Source: RYN-433 sp036558265
GTDB taxonomy: Bacteria; Planctomycetota; Phycisphaerae; Tepidisphaerales; Tepidisphaeraceae
DNA: 9,444 nucleotides
Direction: 5' to 3'
Assembly (NCBI GenBank): GCA_036558265.1
Contig: DATBFY010000453.1
Span: 1-9,444, forward strand
The notes below the pieces were generated by a model, which saw only the letters and a list, made by a program, of their open reading frames with translations, ran no database searches and was not told the origin of the DNA. A program made the translations under genes and the position numbers. Of the stretch, positions 1-6,736 are shown piece by piece; within the stretch, counting starts at the first letter, position 1; every line of letters starts with the position of its first letter.

Positions 1-66
1 AGTAGTTCGAGCGATGGAGTGACCGGTGATCGCTTCATTGGCGATTGTGAAGGGTCGGCGCACCGA

Positions 67-477
67 TCAATCGACCCCCAGGATGAACGTGCGACCGGCG
101 AGGTTGAGAGTCGTTTCGGGATCGGAGTAGAGTTCGAGCGAATCGGCAGCGGCGTGAGCGGTAACGAAAAAGCCGCCGGACGGAAAGTAGTTGCCCAGCG
201 TATCGAGGCTGGCGCCGCCGGAGGCGGATACGAAGGCGAGGTCGGGCGTATAGGTGGCGAGGACGAGGTCGGCATCGCCCTTGGCCTGTAATAGGCCTCG
301 GGCAGGAATGGGCGGGTCGTTCAAGGGATAATTGACCCCGGTGACCAGAACGTTGTCGGCCTTGGGATCGATGAAGAGTTGAGAGGGCCGGGCGTTCTCG
401 ACGTGATCGGCGATGCGGGCGGTGGCGAGGAGGGTGCGCGCTTCGAGGGGTTCGAGGACGGGGGCGTCGGGTCGCAT
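67..477 (-). CDS. Short LEPR-XLL-tagged protein with about two SBBP-like repeats
   Basis: The 136-residue product starts with a tag, LEPLEARTLLA at residues 8-18, like the LEPR-XLL N-terminal domain of exported planctomycete proteins. It is followed by about two degenerate repeats of the SBBP type. The first has DNVLVTG then DADLVLATYTP; the second has GGFFVTA and ends in AGRTFILGVD just before the stop. This resembles the blade pattern of the protein encoded at 2939-4354, where the fuller form is VYVxG...DFDP...DAFLxKY. A complete propeller needs several more blades, so this is either a truncated copy, a small partner protein, or an independent short family. The ATG is set by a very strong Shine-Dalgarno (GGAGGA at 481-486, minus strand). 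The gene starts 18 bases after the stop of the delta-60 gene and is probably co-transcribed with it. No catalytic motif is visible. Surface location is inferred from the tag alone. The reading frame is sound; the function is unknown. Confidence 0.65.
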   Translation of the reverse strand: MRPDAPVLEPLEARTLLATARIADHVENARPSQLFIDPKADNVLVTGVNYPLNDPPIPARGLLQAKGDADLVLATYTPDLAFVSASGGASLDTLGNYFPSGGFFVTAHAAADSLELYSDPETTLNLAGRTFILGVD

Positions 478-480
478 CGT

Positions 481-486
481 TCCTCC
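481..486 (-). promoter_or_regulatory. Strong Shine-Dalgarno for the 67-477 gene
   Basis: On the minus strand the sequence reads AAAAGGAGGAACGATG, placing an almost perfect anti-16S match four bases (after GGAGG) from the ATG at 477. It lies wholly inside the 18-base gap after the upstream stop at 496. It supports independent, efficient initiation of the short downstream gene and makes it more likely that this small frame is a real gene. Confidence 0.75.
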
Positions 487-495
487 TTTTGGCGC

Positions 496-2262
496 TCACG
501 CCAGGATCGGATCGGTCGATTGATCAGTGGGGTCAAACTCGGCGTGCTTTCGGAGGGTCATCGACCGCCTGGCGCCCGTGCTGAACGGGGACGAAAGCGC
601 TGGAGCGATCGCCGACGATGCGGCGACCGTGGTCGCGTGATGCCGCCCGCGCGGGAAGTAGGTTTTAAATTGGCCGAACACCTGCGCGGGCACGGGGTGG
701 CCGAAGTTGTCGTAAACCTGGTTCCTGCGGAGATAGACGGTGTAATAGCCGTTGTCGGCGCGGTTCCACGTGCCGCCGGGGGCGTCGATCGCGTAGCTCG
801 CGATCCGGCGCTGGCCGTCGTATTGGTCCTTGACGCCGATCAGGCGTGCGCGCTCGCTGAAGCCGTTGGGGCCGACGATGCGGATGTCGTAGTTGTCGAG
901 CGTCGTCTTGTCGATGAGGTCCTCCGCGGCGTAGGCGACCTTGATCTCGTGCGTCGCGGCGTTGGCGCTGGGGCGGGCGGGGTAAATAAAGGGGTTGTAA
1001 TTGGCGACCGGCGGGCGGCTGCCGAGCGTGCGCGAGCCGCCTTCGAACTTGGCGAGGAACAGGTTGGGGCCGTTGCCGTACTCGAAATCGGCGTCGCCTC
1101 GTCGTCCGACGAAGCCGGCGGCGTAGATGCTGCCATCCGGCGCGACCGCCAGGCGGTCGATCCAGTCGGACCGTCGGCGGTTGAGGTCGATCTCCTCGAC
1201 GCCGCCGAAGCCGAAGGTCTTGTCGGGCGTGCCATCGGCGTTGAGTCGCGCCAGGCCCAGGCCGGTCCCGCCGGTGGGCGGCGTGGGGGTGTCACCACCG
1301 TAACCGGCGACCAGGATCTTGTTGGCACCGGCGTTGACGACATCGTTGATGTAGCCGTCGGTGGCGTCGTCGGGGTCGAGCGGGTTGAAGAAGAGTTGGG
1401 TAAACCGATCGTCGAAACTCACGCCCGAGAAGCCGACCGAGGACGAGCCGATCGCCAGCGTGCCGTCCGGGCGGAAGACGGCGGCGCGGTCCTGGCCGTA
1501 GGTGAAGGTCGATCCACCGCTATCCGGCGTAACCTTGAGCTGCTGGCCCGTGGCACTGATCAACTCGTACTGGCCATCGTGGGTGGATTGTCCGATGTTG
1601 ACCTGGCCGTGGAGGACGACCCGGCCGTCATCGGCGACGGCGGCGCCTTCGAGGCGATCGATGTTGCGGCTGGTGTACTCGCCATCGCCGGCGAAGGAGG
1701 TGTCCACCGACCCGTCGGGAATGAAGCGGACGATCGTGTGCTCGTAAACGTCTCGGCTGTCGGGATCGCTTGGATCGGCCGGTTGAACGAGCTTTGATCC
1801 CAGGACGATGATCCGCCCGCTCCCATCGATGCCGACGACGGAACCGAAATCTGCGGGGAGCGTATCGCCAACTTGAGTGATGACTTGGCCGCCGTTGCCG
1901 AAGGTCGGGTCGTACGAACCGTCGGGCATCAAGCGCGCGACGCCGTACTTCTGCTGATTATTCGGCAGCGAGATGACAATGCGGCCCGCGGAATCGAGCG
2001 CGAACGCGCTGCCGAAGCCCTTGAGGAGGCCGCCTCGTCCCCAACTCGTATCGGGCGAGCCATCGGGGTTGAAACGGTGGAGGCCGCTGGGATTGGAGAG
2101 GAGGATCTTGCCGTCCGCCTGGATGGCCAGGGTTTCGGCCTGCTCCTCCCCAGGGAAGACGATGACGCCGCCCGTGCCGAAGGAGGCGTCGAGGTCGCCG
2201 GCGGCGAGCAGACGACGAGCTTCCAGAACTTCCAGGAACGGCTGGCTGTGAACGGGTTGCAT
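496..2262 (-). CDS. Delta-60 repeat surface protein with C-terminal Ig-like domain
   Basis: The 588-residue protein begins with an LEPR-XLL-like tag (FLEVLEARRLLA, residues 9-20) followed at once by delta-60 repeats, the beta-propeller-like family with LDxSFGxGG and AIQxDGKIL signatures. Units are visible near residues 23-55, 62-97, 110-155, 180-220 and 338-384 (for example DPTFGNGG, VDTSFAGDG, PDKTFGFGG and VAPDGSIYAAGF). The stretch 225-335 is more diverged. Residues about 417-535 look like the Ig-like domain often placed after such repeats, with a DNYDIRIVGPNGF strand and the APGGTWNRADNGYYTVYL signature followed by NQVYDNFG. The last 50 residues are basic or Ser/Thr/Ala-rich and carry no LPxTG or PEP-CTERM anchor. 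No enzyme motif is visible, so a structural or binding role at the cell surface is inferred. The ATG has only a modest AAAGGG upstream, but the tag sits where it should relative to this start. It leads a probable two-gene unit with the short gene at 67-477. Confidence 0.87.
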   Translation of the reverse strand: MQPVHSQPFLEVLEARRLLAAGDLDASFGTGGVIVFPGEEQAETLAIQADGKILLSNPSGLHRFNPDGSPDTSWGRGGLLKGFGSAFALDSAGRIVISLPNNQQKYGVARLMPDGSYDPTFGNGGQVITQVGDTLPADFGSVVGIDGSGRIIVLGSKLVQPADPSDPDSRDVYEHTIVRFIPDGSVDTSFAGDGEYTSRNIDRLEGAAVADDGRVVLHGQVNIGQSTHDGQYELISATGQQLKVTPDSGGSTFTYGQDRAAVFRPDGTLAIGSSSVGFSGVSFDDRFTQLFFNPLDPDDATDGYINDVVNAGANKILVAGYGGDTPTPPTGGTGLGLARLNADGTPDKTFGFGGVEEIDLNRRRSDWIDRLAVAPDGSIYAAGFVGRRGDADFEYGNGPNLFLAKFEGGSRTLGSRPPVANYNPFIYPARPSANAATHEIKVAYAAEDLIDKTTLDNYDIRIVGPNGFSERARLIGVKDQYDGQRRIASYAIDAPGGTWNRADNGYYTVYLRRNQVYDNFGHPVPAQVFGQFKTYFPRGRHHATTVAASSAIAPALSSPFSTGARRSMTLRKHAEFDPTDQSTDPILA

Positions 2263-2293
2263 GAGGACCCTTTGGGAGAAAGGATGACGCCAA

Positions 2294-2321
2294 GCTATGG
2301 GCGGTCGGCTCCGGTCGTCAA
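2294..2321 (-). promoter_or_regulatory. Possible sigma-70-like promoter before the delta-60 gene
   Basis: In the 149-base gap between the stop at 2412 and the ATG at 2262, the minus strand has TTGACG (2316-2321) and, 16 bases on, CATAGC (2294-2299). The -35 box is a five-of-six match; the -10 box is only three of six. Position, 32 bases before the start codon, is reasonable. The remainder of the gap shows no other clear signal, so this is a weak candidate only. Confidence 0.25.
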
Positions 2322-2411
2322 CGTGCGTTGTGGGTGATTTTCCTGCCGTGTGCCCGTATAGACGCCGAAGTGCCTACAAGCGTTTCCGGGACCGGCGAAC
2401 GAGGGATCGGC

Positions 2412-2855
2412 TCAGCGGTGTGCCAGGACATAAACCGCGATGCAGCTTGCGATAAGCATGACAATGGCCGCGCCGCAACCAGACTTGATGCGGGCGCTGG
2501 GGCCGGCATCCGGGGCGTCGCCGTTGTCGAGGGCGAGTTGTTCGACGGCAGACTTGGCCTCGGCCAGACCGGCGCCCGTGTATTGGCGGTAGAGTTTGAC
2601 GGCCTGGATCTTCTGGTTTGCGGCCAATGCCTCGATAATCGCCTGAGTCTGTTCGTCGGACAGATCCGGCGCGAGGGAAGGCGTTTGGGCATCCGGATCG
2701 AGTCGCTGTCCCGCCGCCAATTGCTCGACTGCCCGCTTCGCCTGGGCGAGGCCCGCGCCGGTGTACTGCCGATAGAGCTTGATCGCCTGGATCAACCGCC
2801 CAGCGCGAACCTCATCCATGATCGACCGGAGTTGCTCGTCGGAGAGCTGTGGCAT
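2412..2855 (-). CDS. Tandem L7/L12 C-terminal-like motif protein with C-terminal membrane anchor
   Basis: The 147-residue product contains two copies of a 44-residue unit (residues 4-47 and 65-108), identical at 30 of 44 positions by eye. Each starts LSDEQ and carries KLYRQYTGAGLAxAKxAVEQLA. That pattern matches the helix-turn-helix part of the ribosomal protein L7/L12 C-terminal domain (IKxxRxxTGLGLKEAKxxVE), the surface that in the ribosome contacts translation factors. The copies are joined by a Pro/Asp/Ala-rich linker. After a second short linker, residues about 126-144 form one hydrophobic helix (GAAIVMLIASCIAVYVLA) ending in HR, so the protein is probably tail-anchored with its repeats in the cytoplasm. 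It is not the ribosomal protein: it lacks the L12 N-terminal dimerisation domain and has a membrane segment. The gene lies between two surface-protein genes, 83 bases after one of them. Function is unknown; a protein-interaction role is a guess from the fold. No strong Shine-Dalgarno is seen. Confidence 0.82.
   Translation of the reverse strand: MPQLSDEQLRSIMDEVRAGRLIQAIKLYRQYTGAGLAQAKRAVEQLAAGQRLDPDAQTPSLAPDLSDEQTQAIIEALAANQKIQAVKLYRQYTGAGLAEAKSAVEQLALDNGDAPDAGPSARIKSGCGAAIVMLIASCIAVYVLAHR
2532..2846 (-). repeat. Two copies of a 132-base coding repeat, 183 bases apart
   Basis: The copies lie at 2715-2846 and 2532-2663 and encode the duplicated L7/L12-like unit in the same frame. The most conserved part codes for KLYRQYTGAGLA in both. 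Several synonymous differences separate the copies, so the duplication is not recent. Confidence 0.8.
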
Positions 2856-2876
2856 CGGGTGTTCCGGCCGATGATT

Positions 2877-2916
2877 CTCCCGACCGACTCCTGATTTGCA
2901 ATTCGGAAGTCGGGAG
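2877..2916 (-). terminator. Hairpin after the SBBP propeller gene, possible terminator
   Basis: CTCCCGAC (2877-2884) and GTCGGGAG (2909-2916) form a perfect 8-bp inverted repeat around 24 bases, starting 22 bases past the stop at 2939. An alternative inner pairing (CCGACT with AGTCGG) is also possible. No T-run follows on the minus strand, so it is not a standard intrinsic terminator. It may be a processing or partial-termination hairpin separating the propeller gene from the L7/L12-like gene. Confidence 0.4.
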
Positions 2917-2938
2917 CGAGCGGGCCGCCCCGCGCGGG

Positions 2939-4354
2939 TCAGGCCAGCAGCAGCTTGACGAAATAACCGTCGGTGTCGCCGGGGTTGGAATTGGCCAGGC
3001 GGTGGCGCACGGGACCGGGGTCAAAGTCGATCGCGAGCGAGCCGCTGAGCGAGCCGGCGAGGAAGACGCTGGACGTCGTTCCGACCGCCAGGTGGGCGGC
3101 GCCGTCGTTGTCGGCGTTGCCGAACTGGGCCGCCTCCTGGAAGACGCCGGCGGACGAATAGCGCGCCAGGAAGGCGTCGTCCCCGCCGGCGCTGTAAAGG
3201 CGGTAGGCGCTAAAACCCGGGTTGAAGTACGTCTTGCCCTGGAAGCGACCGGTGACCAGGAGATCTCCGCGCGCGGGATCAACGGCGAGTTCGTCGGCGG
3301 TTTCATTGCCCGCGCTACCGATGCTCCTGGCGAACGCGAACGATCCGCCGGACGTCAGGTTGAGCACAAACGCGTCGGTGCCCCCAGCGCTGGTGATCGC
3401 GTAGGCCTTGCGCGATGACGGGTTGAAGTCGGCGGCGCCGGAGTATTTGCCGGCGGCGTAAAGGTTGGCGGCGCCGTCGGTCGCCAGCCGCGTGAAGTCG
3501 ATCCCGCTCGCGGCGAACGGGTCGGCCCAGGCGTAGGCGTTGTCGGGGGTGAGCTTGAAGATCAACCGGCCCGCGGCGGCGAGCGCGTGGGCAGCCGTGG
3601 GCGACGGGTCCAGGTCGACCCCGCCCGCCGAGACGCTGCCCGCCAGGTAGACGTTCCCGCTGGCATCCGCGGTGATCGCGGTCAGGTCCGTGTTGGCGCT
3701 GCCGTTGCCAAACGTGTCGGCGGCGATGCTCTTGCCCTTCGCGGAGAACTTGGAGAGGAACGCGGTCTTCGTGCCGCCCGCGCTTGTGCCCGCGAGGTAG
3801 GCGTATCCGGGGCCATCGACCGTGACACCCGCGACCGATTCGTTCGCCGTGCCGCCAACCTTGTTCGCCCAGGCAAGCTGGCCGGTGGTCGTGATCTTGA
3901 GGAGGAACGCATCGGCGCCGCCGGCCGGCGTCAGGTTGCTGGTCAGGTTCGGATCGGGGTCGAAGTCGGTCGCACCCGTGAACGCGCCGCCGACGTAGAC
4001 GCTGCCGTCGGCGTCCACGGCCATGGAATTGGCGACCGTGTCAAACTTGCCGAACTGTCCGGCCCAGAAGAGCTGGCCGATCGACGAGAACTTGGCCACG
4101 AAGATCGACCCCAGGGCCGAATCTCGGTTGAGGATCTTGGAGCGGGCCGGATTGAAATCGACCACCCCGTTGAAATGCCCCATCACGTAGACGTTGCCGA
4201 GCTGGTCGGTGGTGACGGCGGCGGGGTCAAAATTGCCTCCGCCGGCAAACTGGGCGGTAAATGACGACGAGTAGGCCAGGTGGATTCGGGATTCGAGCGA
4301 TTGAAACAGGTCGGCGGGGTCGGCGCGGTGGCGGCGGCGGGTATTATCGGACAT
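2939..4354 (-). CDS. LEPR-XLL-tagged SBBP repeat beta-propeller protein
   Basis: The 471-residue protein carries a basic N terminus, an LEPR-XLL-like tag (LFQSLESRIHLA, residues 16-27) and then seven repeats of about 45-70 residues to the end, as expected for one seven-bladed SBBP propeller. A full repeat reads GNVYVxGxF-G-DFDP...GG-DAFLxKxxxxGxxxWA. The DF[DN]P-type loop recurs at residues 66, 130, 247, 309, 376 and 443; the third repeat (about 170-217) is short and lacks it. No catalytic residues or anchor motif are visible, so a structural or binding role outside the cytoplasm is inferred. The frame stays open upstream to an ATG at 4480, but I chose the ATG at 4354: it has GGAGGA eight bases before it, and the 42 upstream residues are unlike any protein and would bury the tag. 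The product ends KLLLA at the stop, completing the last blade. Downstream is a hairpin, then the L7/L12-like gene. Confidence 0.88.
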   Translation of the reverse strand: MSDNTRRRHRADPADLFQSLESRIHLAYSSSFTAQFAGGGNFDPAAVTTDQLGNVYVMGHFNGVVDFNPARSKILNRDSALGSIFVAKFSSIGQLFWAGQFGKFDTVANSMAVDADGSVYVGGAFTGATDFDPDPNLTSNLTPAGGADAFLLKITTTGQLAWANKVGGTANESVAGVTVDGPGYAYLAGTSAGGTKTAFLSKFSAKGKSIAADTFGNGSANTDLTAITADASGNVYLAGSVSAGGVDLDPSPTAAHALAAAGRLIFKLTPDNAYAWADPFAASGIDFTRLATDGAANLYAAGKYSGAADFNPSSRKAYAITSAGGTDAFVLNLTSGGSFAFARSIGSAGNETADELAVDPARGDLLVTGRFQGKTYFNPGFSAYRLYSAGGDDAFLARYSSAGVFQEAAQFGNADNDGAAHLAVGTTSSVFLAGSLSGSLAIDFDPGPVRHRLANSNPGDTDGYFVKLLLA

Positions 4355-4362
4355 GAACGGGT

Positions 4363-4368
4363 TCCTCC
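4363..4368 (-). promoter_or_regulatory. Shine-Dalgarno fixing the start of the SBBP propeller gene
   Basis: The minus strand reads GGAGGAACCCGTTCATG, an ideal GGAGGA with eight bases before the ATG at 4354. No comparable site precedes the longer in-frame start at 4480. Confidence 0.75.
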
Positions 4369-4384
4369 GTCGAGACGTGTCAAC

Positions 4385-4435
4385 TCCCTCTGCCGGGGCG
4401 CGCAAACGCATAGCCGCACGCGGCGTGCAGAGGGA
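4385..4435. repeat. Inverted repeat upstream of the SBBP propeller gene
   Basis: TCCCTCTGC (4385-4393) and GCAGAGGGA (4427-4435) are perfect 9-base inverted arms. Within them GCCG (4413-4416) and CGGC (4421-4424) give a second small stem. The element lies 31-81 bases upstream of the ATG at 4354 and 114 bases past the end of rseP. It could be a 5' leader hairpin, a dyad operator, or a weak end-of-transcript structure for the rseP unit. No T-run follows on either strand. Confidence 0.5.
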
Positions 4436-4548
4436 ACCGGACCGGGCTTTATCAGTGAGATGGCCGCAACGGCCCTCCACGGGACGGGCGAAGCAGCCTC
4501 AAGAATACCCGATTTTCGACGGAAATGAAAGTGGGGACTTAGGGGCCG

Positions 4549-6693
4549 CTACCGCCCGAACATCCGCGTGATGTCGTTGAACGTCACCATCACGAACACG
4601 CTCGCGATGAACAGGATCCCCGCCAGTTGCGCCAATTCCTGCGTGCGGCGGCTCAGCGGCTTGCCCTGGATCTTCTCGATGATCAGGAACAGGAACAGCC
4701 CGCCGTCCACGATCGGGATTGGCAGGAAGTTCACCACCGCCAGGTTCGCGCTGATCATCGCCAGGAACCAGATCAGCCAGTCCGTCCCCTTGAAGGCGAA
4801 GCGGGCGCCCGCGCCGACGATGCCGACCGGCCCCATCAGGTTGCTCGCGCTCACGCTCCCGCCGAACATCCGCTGCAGCGTCACATAAAACTGCAGGATC
4901 AGGTCGCGCGTCTCCTCGACGCCCCACTTGAGCGCCACGCCCGCATTGGCGGTCTTGCGGACGACGATCTGTTCGTTGAGAAGCAGTGGCGCGATCGCCA
5001 GCCGGATTTCGGCAAGCGCCTGCCGATCCTTCTCGGAAAGGGAGAGGGTCCGCTGCACCGGCTTGCCGCTCTCGGTGGCGAGCGTCAGCGTGTGGTCTCC
5101 CGATTTAGCCGCCAGGGCGCTTCGTACGTCGAACCAGGTCTGCACCGCCGTGCCATCGACCGCCGTGATCCGCGCCCCGGGCGGCAGGCCGTCCTTCACC
5201 GCTGAGGCAGGACTCTTCTCCACCACCGCGGCGATCACCGGCGTCTGGTCGTCGAAGCCCGGCGCGACTCCCACGCCGTAACGGTCGTTGTTGTTGCGAT
5301 CCTTCCCCACCTTCAGGTTCGCCTTGATGTTCTTGACGTTGACTTCCTTCCCGTCCCGCAGCACGACGAAATCGATCGTCCGATCCTTTTGCCCCGCCTC
5401 GCCGACCGTCTTGATGAAGCCCGGCACCGACACGTCGCCGGCCCGGTCGCCCGGTTGGCTCGCCGGCACGCTGGCGTTGCGCACCTCGATCGACTTGATC
5501 ACGTCCCCCGGCTTGAACTGGTTGATGACCGGCGAGTTCTTGTCCGCGATGAACTCCACGCGCATCCGCGGCTGCATCCCCGCGATGTTGAAGCTGTACG
5601 GCGGCTCGTCCAGGAAGGGCAACTGGAAGTGCGGGCGCAGCGCGACCGTCTCCACCTTGCCGTCCTTGCGCTTGATCGTCAGCTCGACCGGCTTCCCGCC
5701 CGACTGCTGCACGGCGTCCACCAGGCGCCAGTAATCGCCCGCGTCGCCGTCCTTAAACGTGGCGCTGGGGCGCACCGCCTGCCCGTTGATCGCCGCGATC
5801 ACGTCGCCAGGCCGCACCGTCCGAACGCCGGGGTATTCCAGGTCCGGGTTCTCCGGCTCGGCCGGCCACTCGCGCTGCTTGATCCCTTCCAATGATGACG
5901 ATGAGGTGATGCCCAGCGCCAGGAACGCCTTGGACGTCCCTTCCGGCTTGACGGGTTGAACGTCCAGCGTCTCCTCTTTACCGTCCGCGCGCCGCACCTT
6001 CACGTGCAGGGGCTCGTTGGGCGACGCCAGCGCCGTGTTCAGCGTCACCTTGGTGAAGTCGTGCTGCGTCTGCCCGTCGAAGGTCAGGATCGTATCTCCG
6101 GGCCTGAGCCCCGCCTGCTGCGCCGGCGACCCCGCCAGCACCTGCCCTACCACCGGCGCCGGCGCCCGGAACCCGTACAAAAACAGCACCATGAACAGGA
6201 TCGCCGCCAGGATGATGTTCATGATCACCCCGGCCGACACCACCAGCATCCGCTGCGGCACGCTCTTCTTGTTGAAGGCGCGCGGGTCGTCGGCGTCCGC
6301 CCCCGGCCGCAGGTCGTCCTGCCCCAGCATTTTGACGTACCCGCCCACGGGGATCCACGAGAGGCGGTACTCGGTCTCGCCCAGGCCGAGCTCGTCGGCC
6401 GCGCGCGAGACTTGCGCCTCGCTGTACTCCTCCTGGGACTCGCCCGGGTTTCGGGCGTCCAGGTATTGCTTGATCCGCCCCTCGTACTCCGCCCGGGTGT
6501 TGCCCCACCGCCAGCCGATCCCCTTGCGGAACGACACGATCGCGTGGCCCATGCCGACGGCGAACTGTTCGACCTTGATTCCGACCCACTTGGCGGCCAG
6601 GAAGTGCCCCAGCTCGTGCCAGAAGATCACGAACCCGAAGCCGACGATCAACAGGACGATGGAGAGGGTGTTGGACAGGTAATCTAGCAGCAT
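4549..6693 (-). CDS. rseP: RseP-family site-2 intramembrane zinc metalloprotease with extra PDZ domains
   Basis: This M50 protease cleaves transmembrane segments of membrane substrates, in many bacteria anti-sigma factors or remnant signal peptides. The first membrane helix (about residues 8-30) carries the zinc motif HELGH (His26, Glu27, His30). The GGYVKML loop at 117-123 and a helix at about 148-172 follow. The C-terminal part has NLMGPVGI (618-625), the second active-site segment NFLPIPIVDGG (655-665, with zinc ligand Asp663) and a last helix at about 690-705. Between helices 2 and 3 lie PDZ-like modules near 178-250, 290-355, 388-455 and 483-550, marked by GLRPGDTI, VRPGDVI, FKPGDVI and GLPPGARI. 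E. coli RseP has two PDZ domains and about 450 residues, so this 714-residue form is enlarged. It also has a charged insert at about 60-110 before GGYV. The start fits the family, with the first helix at the very N terminus, though no Shine-Dalgarno is visible. It follows dxr by 43 bases, a conserved neighbourhood. The natural substrate cannot be told from the sequence. Confidence 0.95.
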   Translation of the reverse strand: MLLDYLSNTLSIVLLIVGFGFVIFWHELGHFLAAKWVGIKVEQFAVGMGHAIVSFRKGIGWRWGNTRAEYEGRIKQYLDARNPGESQEEYSEAQVSRAADELGLGETEYRLSWIPVGGYVKMLGQDDLRPGADADDPRAFNKKSVPQRMLVVSAGVIMNIILAAILFMVLFLYGFRAPAPVVGQVLAGSPAQQAGLRPGDTILTFDGQTQHDFTKVTLNTALASPNEPLHVKVRRADGKEETLDVQPVKPEGTSKAFLALGITSSSSLEGIKQREWPAEPENPDLEYPGVRTVRPGDVIAAINGQAVRPSATFKDGDAGDYWRLVDAVQQSGGKPVELTIKRKDGKVETVALRPHFQLPFLDEPPYSFNIAGMQPRMRVEFIADKNSPVINQFKPGDVIKSIEVRNASVPASQPGDRAGDVSVPGFIKTVGEAGQKDRTIDFVVLRDGKEVNVKNIKANLKVGKDRNNNDRYGVGVAPGFDDQTPVIAAVVEKSPASAVKDGLPPGARITAVDGTAVQTWFDVRSALAAKSGDHTLTLATESGKPVQRTLSLSEKDRQALAEIRLAIAPLLLNEQIVVRKTANAGVALKWGVEETRDLILQFYVTLQRMFGGSVSASNLMGPVGIVGAGARFAFKGTDWLIWFLAMISANLAVVNFLPIPIVDGGLFLFLIIEKIQGKPLSRRTQELAQLAGILFIASVFVMVTFNDITRMFGR

Positions 6694-6736
6694 TGAAACT
6701 TAATTTCTGGAAAGCCAAAGACTTGTGGAACGCGCC

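Noticed and set aside
1..66. Further gene or terminator after the short tagged gene
   Set aside because: Only 66 bases are available. GCGAT and ATCGC arms give a five-base stem at most, no T-run is present, and no supported frame continues there.
379..1797. 472-codon plus-strand open frame
   Set aside because: It lies opposite the delta-60 gene, its product is a Val/Gly/Arg/Asp-rich mirror of that sequence, and it has no domain I recognise. The minus-strand protein explains the region.
2381..2401. Terminator hairpin after the L7/L12-like gene
   Set aside because: CGTT and AACG can pair with a small CCGG inner stem, but mismatch, bulge and tight loop make it weak, and no T-run follows.
4378..4383. 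Perfect TTGACA on the minus strand before the SBBP propeller gene
   Set aside because: A -10 box at normal spacing would fall on the start codon itself, leaving no room for the strong Shine-Dalgarno in the transcript, and no TATAAT-like sequence is there.
4355..4480. Upstream extension of the SBBP propeller protein to an ATG at 4480 (42 extra residues)
   Set aside because: The extension is arginine-rich with no family likeness, runs through the inverted repeat at 4385-4435 and has no good ribosome binding site, while the ATG at 4354 has GGAGGA eight bases upstream and places the LEPR-like tag near the N terminus.
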